A stretch of DNA of 64,000 nt from an uncultured Lachnospiraceae bacterium (GTDB taxonomy: Bacteria > Bacillota > Clostridia > Lachnospirales > Lachnospiraceae), in contig CAMWTP010000013.1 in NCBI GenBank assembly GCA_947177165.1, positions 25,763-89,762 of the forward strand. Direction: 5' to 3'. The notes under the pieces are model-generated. The model had not been told where the DNA came from and made no database searches. It saw nothing but the letters and a program-made list of their open reading frames with translations. Each line of letters opens with the position of its first letter. The first letter of the stretch is position 1. A program made the position numbers and the translations under genes. Positions 18,073-25,441 of the stretch are shown piece by piece.

Positions 18073-18085
18073 AATAATCCCCCAT

Positions 18086-18137
18086 GCCGCTTTAGCGGCT
18101 CCATCAGATATGAAAAACGCTGTCCTTCGCGTTTTTC
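18086..18137 (-). other. Two small hairpins between the thioesterase gene and recJ
   Basis: Reading the minus strand, a 9-bp stem (GAAAAACGC at 18137-18129 with its complement at 18120-18112, loop about 8) is followed by GCCGCT/AGCGGC (18099-18086). Neither has a clear U-tract, so they look more like mRNA processing or attenuation structures than full terminators; the second is just upstream of the recJ ribosome binding site. Confidence 0.4.
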
Positions 18138-18158
18138 CTGTGTGAAACTTAATACTTC

Positions 18159-18923
18159 TTAGACAACTGCAAGTTGCCTTGCAGTGTCTTTTGCTGCCTT
18201 AGAAGTATTTTTCACACTATCTATCACAAATTCAACCACTGCGTAGACACTGCCCTCCGCATCTTTCAGCACAACCTGGTGCTTTCCTTCCGCCTTAATC
18301 ACAACAGCTGCCACCTCGTCCCCACAGTGGGCAGCCTTCCTGTACTCCACTCTCAATTCCCTGATTGCGGCATCCTCCGCCAATGACTCCATCGCCAGTT
18401 TTACATACTCCACGTTATTCATATGCTGATTGGAGTCGATCTGGTACTTTCTCACCCTGAAATGCTCCTGTTCCTCTCCATCCCCCAACAGCGCAATCTT
18501 GCGCGGCGCATAATCCATCGCAAGCTTTTCCCCCAGCTCATAGCCATCCTGCAGTTCCCGTGTCGGTTTTACCGGGCAGTGTTTTTGCGTGTCAACCAAT
18601 GTCCAGACCGATGCCGCCCTGACAATCACAGCGCCATCCTCACCTGTCATCGTAAAATTCCGATAGCCCAGAAATCCCCTGAAATCATAGGGCGCTGTCG
18701 CAACCCTGATCCGCTCGTTGAGTCCCGGCCGTCTGTCAATCACAATCTGCCATGAATTCAAAAGCCACGCAATATGCCTGCTGTAGAGATATCCGACTGT
18801 GATGCGCCCATTCTCCGCCTCGAAAATCGCCGCGTCCTGAAAGCAATCCAATATCGCGGGCACTGTCATGTGCAGAGACGCGTCCATCGCACTGTAGCCC
18901 GCATTCATCTCATATGTATACAT
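18159..18923 (-). CDS. Acyl-ACP thioesterase (PF01643 family)
   Basis: A 254-residue double hot-dog protein resembling bacterial acyl-ACP thioesterases, which release free fatty acids from acyl carrier protein. The opening MYTYEMNAGYSAMDASLHMT, the motif AWLLNSWQIVIDRRP near 52-66, the FRGFLGYRNF segment and the second-half QIDSNQHMNNVEYVKLAME (Asn and His of the catalytic region near 160-166) match the family. GAGG precedes the ATG at 18923. It is 6 bp downstream of the TraX-family gene. The chain-length preference cannot be read from sequence. Confidence 0.9.
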   Translation of the reverse strand: MYTYEMNAGYSAMDASLHMTVPAILDCFQDAAIFEAENGRITVGYLYSRHIAWLLNSWQIVIDRRPGLNERIRVATAPYDFRGFLGYRNFTMTGEDGAVIVRAASVWTLVDTQKHCPVKPTRELQDGYELGEKLAMDYAPRKIALLGDGEEQEHFRVRKYQIDSNQHMNNVEYVKLAMESLAEDAAIRELRVEYRKAAHCGDEVAAVVIKAEGKHQVVLKDAEGSVYAVVEFVIDSVKNTSKAAKDTARQLAVV

Positions 18924-18929
18924 CGATCC

Positions 18930-19631
18930 TCACCCTTCTCCCATCAAAAAAAGCCGGATTAATCCAAATACCAGCAAGTGCAGCGGATAAACCGCATAAA
19001 ACAGATACTTCATCTGCCTGCCGCGCTCCCCATTATAAAAATGAATCGGTATCACCGCAAGCGGCGCAGTCACCTCGTACGCAAATGCAAAGATCACTGC
19101 CAAATTCCGTATCCACTCCTGCATATCTCTGATATAGTAAAACATGACAATAAACAATACACCCTTCCAGTGATAGTCCACATCCAATATTTCACCCGCA
19201 TACGCTGCCACTGCAATCGTGAGCAGTCTCAGCAGAACATATCTCGTCTCATACTTTGCCCGAAACCGGTCCAGTATCATCAGCGCTCCCAGCCCGATGC
19301 AGAGCGTAAAGTACACGTTCTGTCCCTGCGGATAGACGATCTGTCCAAAAATTGCCATGTCAAACGGAATCTCGGAAATAACTGCGAACAGCAGACAGTT
19401 CCGCAAATACTTCTTCACATTCCTCGTGTGAAAAAAACCTTCCACGAGCAGAAAACAGTAAATTGGAAATGCAATTCTCCCCACCTTTCTCATGACCGAA
19501 TAGACATCGTACTTGCAGCCTGCCGCCTGCAAGTATACTGCCACCGCAAAGTGGTCTGTCAGCATCGTCACCACCGCAATCCATTTGAGGACAGCTGCTG
19601 AAATTCCATACTTTTTTTGTAACGTCTCCAT
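18930..19631 (-). CDS. TraX-family integral membrane protein
   Basis: From ATG 19631 (METLQKKYGISAAVLKWIA) the protein has 233 residues with about seven or eight hydrophobic segments and the family pattern MLTDHFAVAVY, RKVGRIAFPIYCFLLVEGFF and DYHWKGVLF. TraX of F plasmid acetylates pilin, but chromosomal homologues in Firmicutes have no established role, and no conjugation genes are nearby. GGGGAGGTGGG directly upstream fixes the start at 19631; the frame is open to 19796 but that part would overlap secDF's C-terminus. Neighbours suggest membrane or envelope acyl-transfer work, which is only inference. Confidence 0.85.
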   Translation of the reverse strand: METLQKKYGISAAVLKWIAVVTMLTDHFAVAVYLQAAGCKYDVYSVMRKVGRIAFPIYCFLLVEGFFHTRNVKKYLRNCLLFAVISEIPFDMAIFGQIVYPQGQNVYFTLCIGLGALMILDRFRAKYETRYVLLRLLTIAVAAYAGEILDVDYHWKGVLFIVMFYYIRDMQEWIRNLAVIFAFAYEVTAPLAVIPIHFYNGERGRQMKYLFYAVYPLHLLVFGLIRLFLMGEG

Positions 19632-19716
19632 ATCCCACCTCCCCAGGGTGTGTCCGTCATACCAGAAAAGACTGCAGCACAGAAGCTGCAGCCCCAACAG
19701 AACCTTTTTATACCTC

Positions 19717-21954
19717 TTAAGCTTTCCTGATCTTCGTCCGAAGCACATACCAGAGCGCACCTGTGATACATACCGAAGAGTACGTACCGCACACAATACC
19801 TACCATAAGCGGAAGAGCAAACTCTTTGATCGAAGTCACGCCCAGCACATACAGCGCAGCAACCATGATAAAGGTTGTCAGTGATGTAAAGATACTTCTC
19901 GAAAGCGTCTGGCTGATACTCCTGTTGACCAGGTCCTCCAGCGAGTCCTTCTTCTGCATCGCGCCAAGATTCTCCCTGATACGGTCAAAGATAACGATTG
20001 TCGCATTGATGGAATAACCAACAATCGTGAGCATGCACGCGATAAACGTACTGCCCACAGACACCTTTGCCACCGCGTAAAACGCAAGAACGACAAGCAC
20101 GTCATGCACCAGCGCCGCAACGGAACTCGCTGCAAAGCGGATATCCTTGAACCGGAACCAGATATAGATCAACATACAGATCGTGGCAATAATCACCGCA
20201 ACAACCGCATCGCTCTTCATTTCAGAGCTGATCGTAGAGCTGATCGTCTCCGCTGTGATCAGTTCCTCATTGACGCCGAACTTCTCAACCAGCGCGCTGT
20301 TTAACTGCTCTCTCTCTGACAGATTCAGCTCTCTCGTCTTGAAGATCACCTCATTGGAACCTGCCACCTTCTGCACCTGTACCGCACCGTCACCTGTCAC
20401 ACCGCTGAATACAGGCACGACATTCGCATCGATTGCGGAGAGATCCATATCCTCATTGAAAGTGACATTTGTGGACGTACCACCCACAAAATCGAGACTG
20501 TAGTTCAACACTCTGCCCGTAGAAGCGCCGTTGATCCCCATAAACACAAAGCCGAGGACAATCACTGCGGCCGAGCAGACAAAGAATATATTCTTCCTGC
20601 CAAGGAAATTGACTGTCGCCTTCTCCTTATTCCTTCCATAAAACTTCTCATCCTTGAGTCCGACTGCAAAAAGTGCCCTGAGAATCAGTCTCGTGACAAA
20701 GAGCGCTGTAAACATGGAGAGCACGATACCGAGACCAAGCGTGTACGCAAAGCCCTTCACAGTACCGGAACCCTTGAGCCCCAGCACGAGCGCCGCGATC
20801 AGTGTTGTCACGTTGCCGTCGACAATCGCTGAGAGCGCCTTCTGGAAACCGCTCTCGATTGCATTTCTGACTGTCTTGCCTGCCGTGATCTCCTCCCTGA
20901 TACGGGCAAAGATGATAACGTTCGCATCAACCGCCATACCGATCGAGAGAATAATACCGGCAATTCCCGGAAGTGTCAGCGTAAGCTCAAATATATTCAA
21001 GCAGATTACAATCAGACAGGTATAGATGATCAATGCCAGCACTGATGCAAAACCCGGTATGCGATATACGATAATCATAAACAATGCAATGATAACCAGA
21101 CCGATCAGCGCTGCCAGCAGGCTCGTCCTCACAGCCTCCTCGCCGAGCTGTGCACCGACTACGTTCGAGCGCAGCTCCTCCAGCTCCAGTTTCAGTCCGC
21201 CGATACGAATCTGGCTTGCAAGGCGCTCTGCCTGCTCATAGGTTCCCATACCGGAAATCTGCGCCCTGCCATCTGTGAGCGCCGCCTCAACATTTGGCAC
21301 ACTGATAAAGTCCCCGTCATAGTAGATTCCGATTGACTGGCGGTTTGCATAGGCCTTCGTCGTGGCTTCTGCAAACTTTGTTGTACCTTCCTTTGTAAAC
21401 ACAAGCTCTACAACAAACTGGCTGTTTCCAAGCTTATCGCTCGCCGAACCTCCGTCCGCCGACTCCACGTCAGTGCCTTCCAGCACAACGCTTCCGTCAG
21501 CCAGCAATTCATCGATCGTCTTATTCAGAGAAAATCCCGTTGCGCCTGTACCAGTGTAAGAATAGTTCTGATTTCCGTCCGCATCTGTCTGCGCGATGAA
21601 GTACAGCGCGCCGGGACGTCCAAGATCTGCCAGGATTGAATTGGCATCCGACACTCCCGGAATCTCAATATTGATACGGTCAGAACCCTCCTGATACACC
21701 TGTGCCTCTGTACTGTAGCCTTCCACACGCTGCTGCAGCTTATAGATCGTGTCAGCCATATCCTCAGCGGATGGATTTTCCTCCCCCACCACCTGATACG
21801 TGATGCTCACACCGCCTGCAAGGTCAAGCCCCTGTCTGATTCCCGATGCGGAACCGGCTCTCTCCGTGCCAATCCCCCATATTGCCACAAATCCCAACGC
21901 CGCCATGACAAGCACTGTCACAAGCAACGTGACGATACCTTTGTTTTTCTTCAT
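19717..21954 (-). CDS. secDF: Fused protein translocase subunit SecDF
   Basis: Uses the proton gradient to assist Sec-dependent export. SecD and SecF are one 745-residue chain with two six-helix RND-type halves: the first has GLDLAGGVSITYQV near 45-58 and a large periplasmic-type loop, the second starts near residue 460 with its own DFVGGTSTNVTF loop. Start ATG 21954 (MKKNKGIVTLL) has AAAGGAG about 11 bases upstream; the frame extends to 22044 but into scfB. It follows scfB by 44 bp, and secDF beside the SCIFF genes is a recurrent clostridial arrangement. Confidence 0.97.
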   Translation of the reverse strand: MKKNKGIVTLLVTVLVMAALGFVAIWGIGTERAGSASGIRQGLDLAGGVSITYQVVGEENPSAEDMADTIYKLQQRVEGYSTEAQVYQEGSDRINIEIPGVSDANSILADLGRPGALYFIAQTDADGNQNYSYTGTGATGFSLNKTIDELLADGSVVLEGTDVESADGGSASDKLGNSQFVVELVFTKEGTTKFAEATTKAYANRQSIGIYYDGDFISVPNVEAALTDGRAQISGMGTYEQAERLASQIRIGGLKLELEELRSNVVGAQLGEEAVRTSLLAALIGLVIIALFMIIVYRIPGFASVLALIIYTCLIVICLNIFELTLTLPGIAGIILSIGMAVDANVIIFARIREEITAGKTVRNAIESGFQKALSAIVDGNVTTLIAALVLGLKGSGTVKGFAYTLGLGIVLSMFTALFVTRLILRALFAVGLKDEKFYGRNKEKATVNFLGRKNIFFVCSAAVIVLGFVFMGINGASTGRVLNYSLDFVGGTSTNVTFNEDMDLSAIDANVVPVFSGVTGDGAVQVQKVAGSNEVIFKTRELNLSEREQLNSALVEKFGVNEELITAETISSTISSEMKSDAVVAVIIATICMLIYIWFRFKDIRFAASSVAALVHDVLVVLAFYAVAKVSVGSTFIACMLTIVGYSINATIVIFDRIRENLGAMQKKDSLEDLVNRSISQTLSRSIFTSLTTFIMVAALYVLGVTSIKEFALPLMVGIVCGTYSSVCITGALWYVLRTKIRKA

Positions 21955-21998
21955 AATCTGTATAACTCCTTTACTCCAAAGTCCTGAATGAACGATAG

Positions 21999-23405
21999 CT
22001 ACGATATATCCTCTGCAAGAGCAGCCTTGATCATGATCGCACACTCGACGCGTTTCCGCTGAAGCTCACACCCCAGATCGTAGACATCGTTGATATTTCC
22101 ATGAAAATTGTAAGAATTTGCGGCGCATCCCCCGCTGCAGTAAAACTTCGCAAAACAACGCTTACACTTCTCTTTGGAATACACATTGCATGTCCTGAAT
22201 TGATCACGAATGTCCGTATTGGTAAGACCCTCATCCACATTTCCCATCAGGAAATCCTCCTGACCGACAAACTGATGGCAAGGATACAAGTCTCCCCACG
22301 GCGTCACAGCCAGGTACTCTGTACCCGAACCGCACCCCGACAGCCTCTTGTATACGCAGGGACCTCCCTCCAAATCGATCATGAAATGGAAGAAATTGAA
22401 CCCCTTCCCTTCCCTATGGCGTCTGATCATCTCCGCTGCAAGCTTGTCATACTCCGCAAGAATCTCTGGAATATCCGACTCCACAAGCGCATAATCCTCG
22501 CTCTCCGGCGCAACCACCGGCTCGACAGAAATCTGTCTGAATCCCAGGTCCGCCAGATGGCAGACATCCGCCGCAAAGTCCTTGTTAAAATGCGTAAAAG
22601 TGCCGCGCACATAATAGTTTGTCTGGTCTCTGCGCTCGGCCACTCTTTTGAACTTCGGAATAATCAGATCATAGCTCCCCTGACCTCCGGCAAGCGGGCG
22701 CATCCTGTCATTGACCTCTTTTCTGCCATCCACGCTCAGCACGACATTTGCCATCTCCCGGTTGGCGAATTCAATGATGTCATCATTTAACAGAATGCCA
22801 TTTGTCGTGAGCGTGAAGCGAAACTTCTTGTGATGCGGTTCCTCCAGGCTTCTGCCGTATGCTACCAGATCTTTTACAACCTGCCAGTTCATCAGCGGCT
22901 CCCCGCCGAAGAAATCCACTTCCAGGTTGACGCGGCTGCCCGAATTGGCCACCAGAAAGTCCAGCGCCTTTTTCCCCACTTCAAAACGCATCAGCGCACG
23001 TCTGCCGTGATACTCCCCCTCCTCCGCAAAGCAATACCTGCATTTGAGGTTACAGTCGTGGGCAATGTGCAGACAGAGCGCCTTGACCACAGTCTCGCGG
23101 TTTTTGAACGCATCAATACTCTTCTCGTAAATATCTTCCGTAAAGAGCATTCCGCCCTCCTTCAATTCATATATCTCATCGACAAGCTCAGACAACTCCT
23201 CTGTCCTGTCAGCAAATTTCTCTCTCAATGCCTCATATGCTGCTGCCTTCTCCACATTTTCCAGCTGATTCTCCACCATACAGGCAATCACGTCATAAAC
23301 GATGTCATCGACAACATGCACCGAACCGCTGTTGACATCCAGAACGATATTGTATCCATTGTTTTTATACTGATGTATCAATTTCTTTTCCTTCCCGTAT
23401 AACAT
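21999..23405 (-). CDS. scfB: SCIFF (ranthipeptide) radical SAM maturase
   Basis: Radical SAM/SPASM enzyme that installs thioether cross-links in the SCIFF peptide encoded just upstream. The 468-residue protein has an N-terminal peptide-recognition (RRE-like) region, the radical SAM motif with Cys118, Cys122 and Cys125 (CNLKCRYC), and a cysteine-rich C-terminal SPASM domain with auxiliary cluster ligands (CVYKRLSGCGSG, YPCHQF, then CNVYSKEKCKRCFAKFYCSGGC). The ATG at 23405 has no obvious Shine-Dalgarno, and a 13-bp hairpin lies 19 bases upstream, which may hold maturase production below that of the peptide. Product structure and function of SCIFF peptides are largely unknown. Confidence 0.96.
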   Translation of the reverse strand: MLYGKEKKLIHQYKNNGYNIVLDVNSGSVHVVDDIVYDVIACMVENQLENVEKAAAYEALREKFADRTEELSELVDEIYELKEGGMLFTEDIYEKSIDAFKNRETVVKALCLHIAHDCNLKCRYCFAEEGEYHGRRALMRFEVGKKALDFLVANSGSRVNLEVDFFGGEPLMNWQVVKDLVAYGRSLEEPHHKKFRFTLTTNGILLNDDIIEFANREMANVVLSVDGRKEVNDRMRPLAGGQGSYDLIIPKFKRVAERRDQTNYYVRGTFTHFNKDFAADVCHLADLGFRQISVEPVVAPESEDYALVESDIPEILAEYDKLAAEMIRRHREGKGFNFFHFMIDLEGGPCVYKRLSGCGSGTEYLAVTPWGDLYPCHQFVGQEDFLMGNVDEGLTNTDIRDQFRTCNVYSKEKCKRCFAKFYCSGGCAANSYNFHGNINDVYDLGCELQRKRVECAIMIKAALAEDIS

Positions 23406-23423
23406 TCATCTAATACGAACAAT

Positions 23424-23455
23424 CGAGTAGGAGGGATTCTCTTCCCCCCTACTCG
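23424..23455 (-). promoter_or_regulatory. Intercistronic hairpin between scfA and scfB
   Basis: Minus strand arms 23455-23443 (CGAGTAGGGGGGA) and 23436-23424 (TCCCTCCTACTCG) pair over 13 bp with one G-U wobble, 6-base loop. No run of U follows, so it looks like a partial terminator or an mRNA-stabilising stem separating the abundant peptide message from the maturase message. Confidence 0.6.
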
Positions 23456-23508
23456 CTCTTTCACACCTTTATTCGAAAACCTTTATGCCTAAGGAATTGT
23501 CAGGTTCC

Positions 23509-23655
23509 TTACTTATTTGCATTCTCGCAGCTCTGATTTCCAACTGTGCAGGATGTCTTGCAGGCTGACTGGCAGGATGTCTGGCATTCTCCGCAGCCGC
23601 CCTTCTTTACAGACTCTTTATAGTCTCTGGTCGTCAATGTCTTAATGTGCTTCAT
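23509..23655 (-). CDS. scfA: SCIFF ranthipeptide precursor, six cysteines
   Basis: A 48-residue ORF beginning MKHIKTLTTRDYKESVKKGG, followed by six cysteines at 21, 24, 28, 32, 36 and 43 (CGECQTSCQSACKTSCTVG, then QSCENANK). This is the SCIFF signature (six Cys in about forty-five residues), one of the most conserved peptide families in Clostridia. A near-perfect GAAGGAGG lies eight bases before the ATG. In the characterised homologue CteA a Cys is linked to a Thr; Thr37, directly after Cys36, is the equivalent candidate here (from memory of the family). The maturase follows 103 bp downstream. Its biological target is unknown. Confidence 0.96.
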   Translation of the reverse strand: MKHIKTLTTRDYKESVKKGGCGECQTSCQSACKTSCTVGNQSCENANK

Positions 23656-23679
23656 ACTGATTGCCTCCTTCATTTTTTT

Positions 23680-23714
23680 CCCAACAAGAGATTCCCAATA
23701 AGAGATTCCCGATT
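23680..23714 (-). repeat. 14-bp tandem direct repeat in the scfA leader
   Basis: On the plus strand 23680-23693 (cccaacaagagatt) and 23694-23707 (cccaataagagatt) differ at one base, followed by a partial third copy cccgatt (23708-23714). The repeat lies between the predicted promoter and the scfA ribosome binding site, so it would be in the 5' untranslated region. Confidence 0.8.
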
Positions 23715-23728
23715 CAATAATCTACGAT

Positions 23729-23737
23729 AGTATATCA
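23729..23737 (-). promoter_or_regulatory. Putative extended -10 promoter for scfA
   Basis: Minus strand TGATATACT (23737-23729) is a TGn-extended -10 element; no good -35 is present. Just upstream is TCGA-T-TCGA (plus 23746-23754), a small inverted repeat that might be an operator. The start point would be about 65 bases before the scfA ATG. Confidence 0.45.
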
Positions 23738-23796
23738 CATATTTCTCGATTCGAAAAGCATTTTTTTCATACTTTTCAGTACTTTTTTCCTGTCGT

Positions 23797-24828
23797 TTAC
23801 ATCACCTTCTGCAGATAAGCTGTGTAGGCATACAAAACCTGGTCATTCAGCATCACCCTTGACCAGCCGTTATTGCCGATTCCTGTGCGGAAGATCATGT
23901 CGCCCGGATTAATAGGAACCACAATCGTAGCCGGACTGTCCGTATTCGGCACTGTCCTCAGATTCACTGTCGTGTTCGGTGTCACCACCTCATTGACGTC
24001 CAGATACTGCACATTTGCCGCATTTTCAGCGCTTACCAGGGCGACTCCGCTCGTGTCCTTAGCCTCCGCAATTCCATCATAATTAAAGTACGACACATTC
24101 ATGTCCACCTCTCCGGCAATTCCTGGTATCACTGCCTTCTGCGTGTACTGCCACATCGCCTGTACACCGGCATAGCTGCTCGCCGGTGTGGCTGGAAATG
24201 GCTCCGCCGGATATTGTGCCACCCACACTTTATACTTATTTAATATATTCATATTCCAATCCGCATTGTCTGTCATCTCATTTCGCGACGCGTAAAACAT
24301 CGGCGTGTATCCCCTCGCCGCGATCGTGTCCAGAAACTTCACCGCCAGCGCTGTTCTCACATCTTTGCCAAGACCATGCTGCCTGCTCGTCGCATCCCGG
24401 AATCCCTCACAGTCGTAAGCCACAGGAAACGTGATCTTGTACTTATCGATCAGATTTGCCGTGAATACTGCCTCCTCGACCGCCTCAGCCTCATTCACCG
24501 CAGAGGAGAAAAAGTACGCCCCCACTTTCAGTCCGACCCTCTGTGCCTCCTGCAGATTGTACCTCGCATAAGGGTCTTCATTCAAAATGCCTGTCGCCTG
24601 CGTACGATAGCCAACCCTGATCATCGCAAACTGTACGCCGGAAGCCGCCACCTGATTCCAGTCAATCGCCCCCTGATAGCGCGACACGTCGATCCCCAAT
24701 GCTGCCTGCGGAACTTCATTGGGCGCCGCCTGCACGGCAAACTGCGGGGCCATCGTTGACAAAACCAGAAGCGCTGTCATCAAAAGTGCCTTAAAACCTG
24801 ACATCTTCCTATGTAATGTATTCTTCAT
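23797..24828 (-). CDS. Secreted GH25 lysozyme with C-terminal SH3-like domain
   Basis: Predicted exported muramidase. Residues 1-35 form a signal peptide (basic start, hydrophobic core, cleavage near AVQA-AP). The GH25 domain spans about 44-250: GIDVSRYQGAIDWNQV at 45-60 and the acidic DxE motif in VAYDCEG, the usual catalytic pair region, with AMWQYTQK near its end. Residues from about 265 to 343 resemble a bacterial SH3 (YLDVNEVVTPNTTVNLRTVP and VLYAYTAYLQKVM) for wall binding. GAGGAAAG precedes the ATG. The gene separates scfA from the TIGR04086 gene, and a perfect Spo0A box sits in its promoter, so a role in spore development or mother-cell lysis is possible. Confidence 0.93.
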   Translation of the reverse strand: MKNTLHRKMSGFKALLMTALLVLSTMAPQFAVQAAPNEVPQAALGIDVSRYQGAIDWNQVAASGVQFAMIRVGYRTQATGILNEDPYARYNLQEAQRVGLKVGAYFFSSAVNEAEAVEEAVFTANLIDKYKITFPVAYDCEGFRDATSRQHGLGKDVRTALAVKFLDTIAARGYTPMFYASRNEMTDNADWNMNILNKYKVWVAQYPAEPFPATPASSYAGVQAMWQYTQKAVIPGIAGEVDMNVSYFNYDGIAEAKDTSGVALVSAENAANVQYLDVNEVVTPNTTVNLRTVPNTDSPATIVVPINPGDMIFRTGIGNNGWSRVMLNDQVLYAYTAYLQKVM

Positions 24829-24881
24829 AATGTCTTTCCTCTTGTCCTTTCTGTTATACTTTCATTTAACGCTACCTGACC

Positions 24882-24900
24882 AGTATAACATATTTCGACA
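24882..24900 (-). promoter_or_regulatory. Lysozyme promoter with a consensus Spo0A box
   Basis: Minus strand TTTTGTCGAAATATGTTATACT: a TGT-TATACT extended -10 (24887-24882) with a TGTCGAA heptamer (24900-24894), identical to the 0A-box consensus, six bases upstream of the -10. Position inside the spacer suggests Spo0A acts directly, either blocking or replacing -35 contacts. Confidence 0.5.
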
Positions 24901-24949
24901 AAAAAGAAAGTTTTTTTACAAAGTTTTTATAATCCAACTATCCCCATAT

Positions 24950-25321
24950 TTATCCCAGCATTCCGCCCAGCATTCCGCTGCCGAGACAGATCAGGAGTGT
25001 TGTGATGCAGGCATTGCTGATTGGCACAAAACCGGGTTCGGCGACAGCGGATACCACACAGATAATCACAAAGTAGGCTGCCCCCGCCAGCATCCCCCAG
25101 AGAAACCTGTGACTTGCGGCACCTTTCGAGAAAAACAGTCCTGCCAGCAAGGAAGAGACGCAGTAAATTACGATAATGCTGATATCCACGATATTCTCCC
25201 CGATCGAAAACTTGTACAGTAATCCTGCCACCAGCAGAAGCAGCACACCTGTGATCAAATACGCCGCCATCAGACATTTTAAGAGTGCCACCAGACGCTC
25301 CGTGCTGAATGCATTTTTCAA
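24950..25321 (-). CDS. TIGR04086-family small membrane protein
   Basis: A 123-residue protein with four hydrophobic segments (about 15-35, 45-65, 73-92 and 100-120), ending GSGMLGGMLG. This family of unknown function is usually found beside yajC, secDF and SCIFF genes in Clostridia. The start appears to be TTG at 25321 (MKNAFSTERL), with GGGAGGT eight bases upstream; the nearby ATG at 25346 is in another frame and overlaps that site. yajC itself is not in the window. The gene is divergent from the HlyC-type gene. Confidence 0.82.
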   Translation of the reverse strand: MKNAFSTERLVALLKCLMAAYLITGVLLLLVAGLLYKFSIGENIVDISIIVIYCVSSLLAGLFFSKGAASHRFLWGMLAGAAYFVIICVVSAVAEPGFVPISNACITTLLICLGSGMLGGMLG

Positions 25322-25354
25322 AACACACTACCTCCCATTTTTTCAAATATAATC

Positions 25355-25383
25355 TTGTATTATTGCGTTAACACTGTTATAAT
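25355..25383 (+). promoter_or_regulatory. Putative sigma-A promoter for the HlyC/CorC-family gene
   Basis: Plus strand TTGTAT (25355-25360), 17-bp spacer, TATAAT (25378-25383) with an upstream TG (TGTTATAAT). A second TATAAT is about 20 bp downstream. The intergenic region is shared with the divergent TIGR04086 gene. Confidence 0.6.
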
Positions 25384-25441
25384 CTATGCTGATACATTAT
25401 AATTTATGCAGTGATGCAATTTAAAAAGGAGTGATTTTGTT

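Noticed and set aside
18930..19631. TraX homology as evidence for an integrated conjugative element
   Set aside because: No relaxase, coupling protein, integrase or attachment repeats are nearby; chromosomal TraX-family genes are common.
19717..21954. secD and secF fused through a frameshift
   Set aside because: One continuous frame; the SecDF fusion is normal for this group.
24927..25346. 139-codon frame starting ATG at 25346
   Set aside because: Overlaps the TIGR04086 gene in another frame, and the protein lacks the four clean membrane segments of the true frame; the ATG is part of the ribosome binding region.
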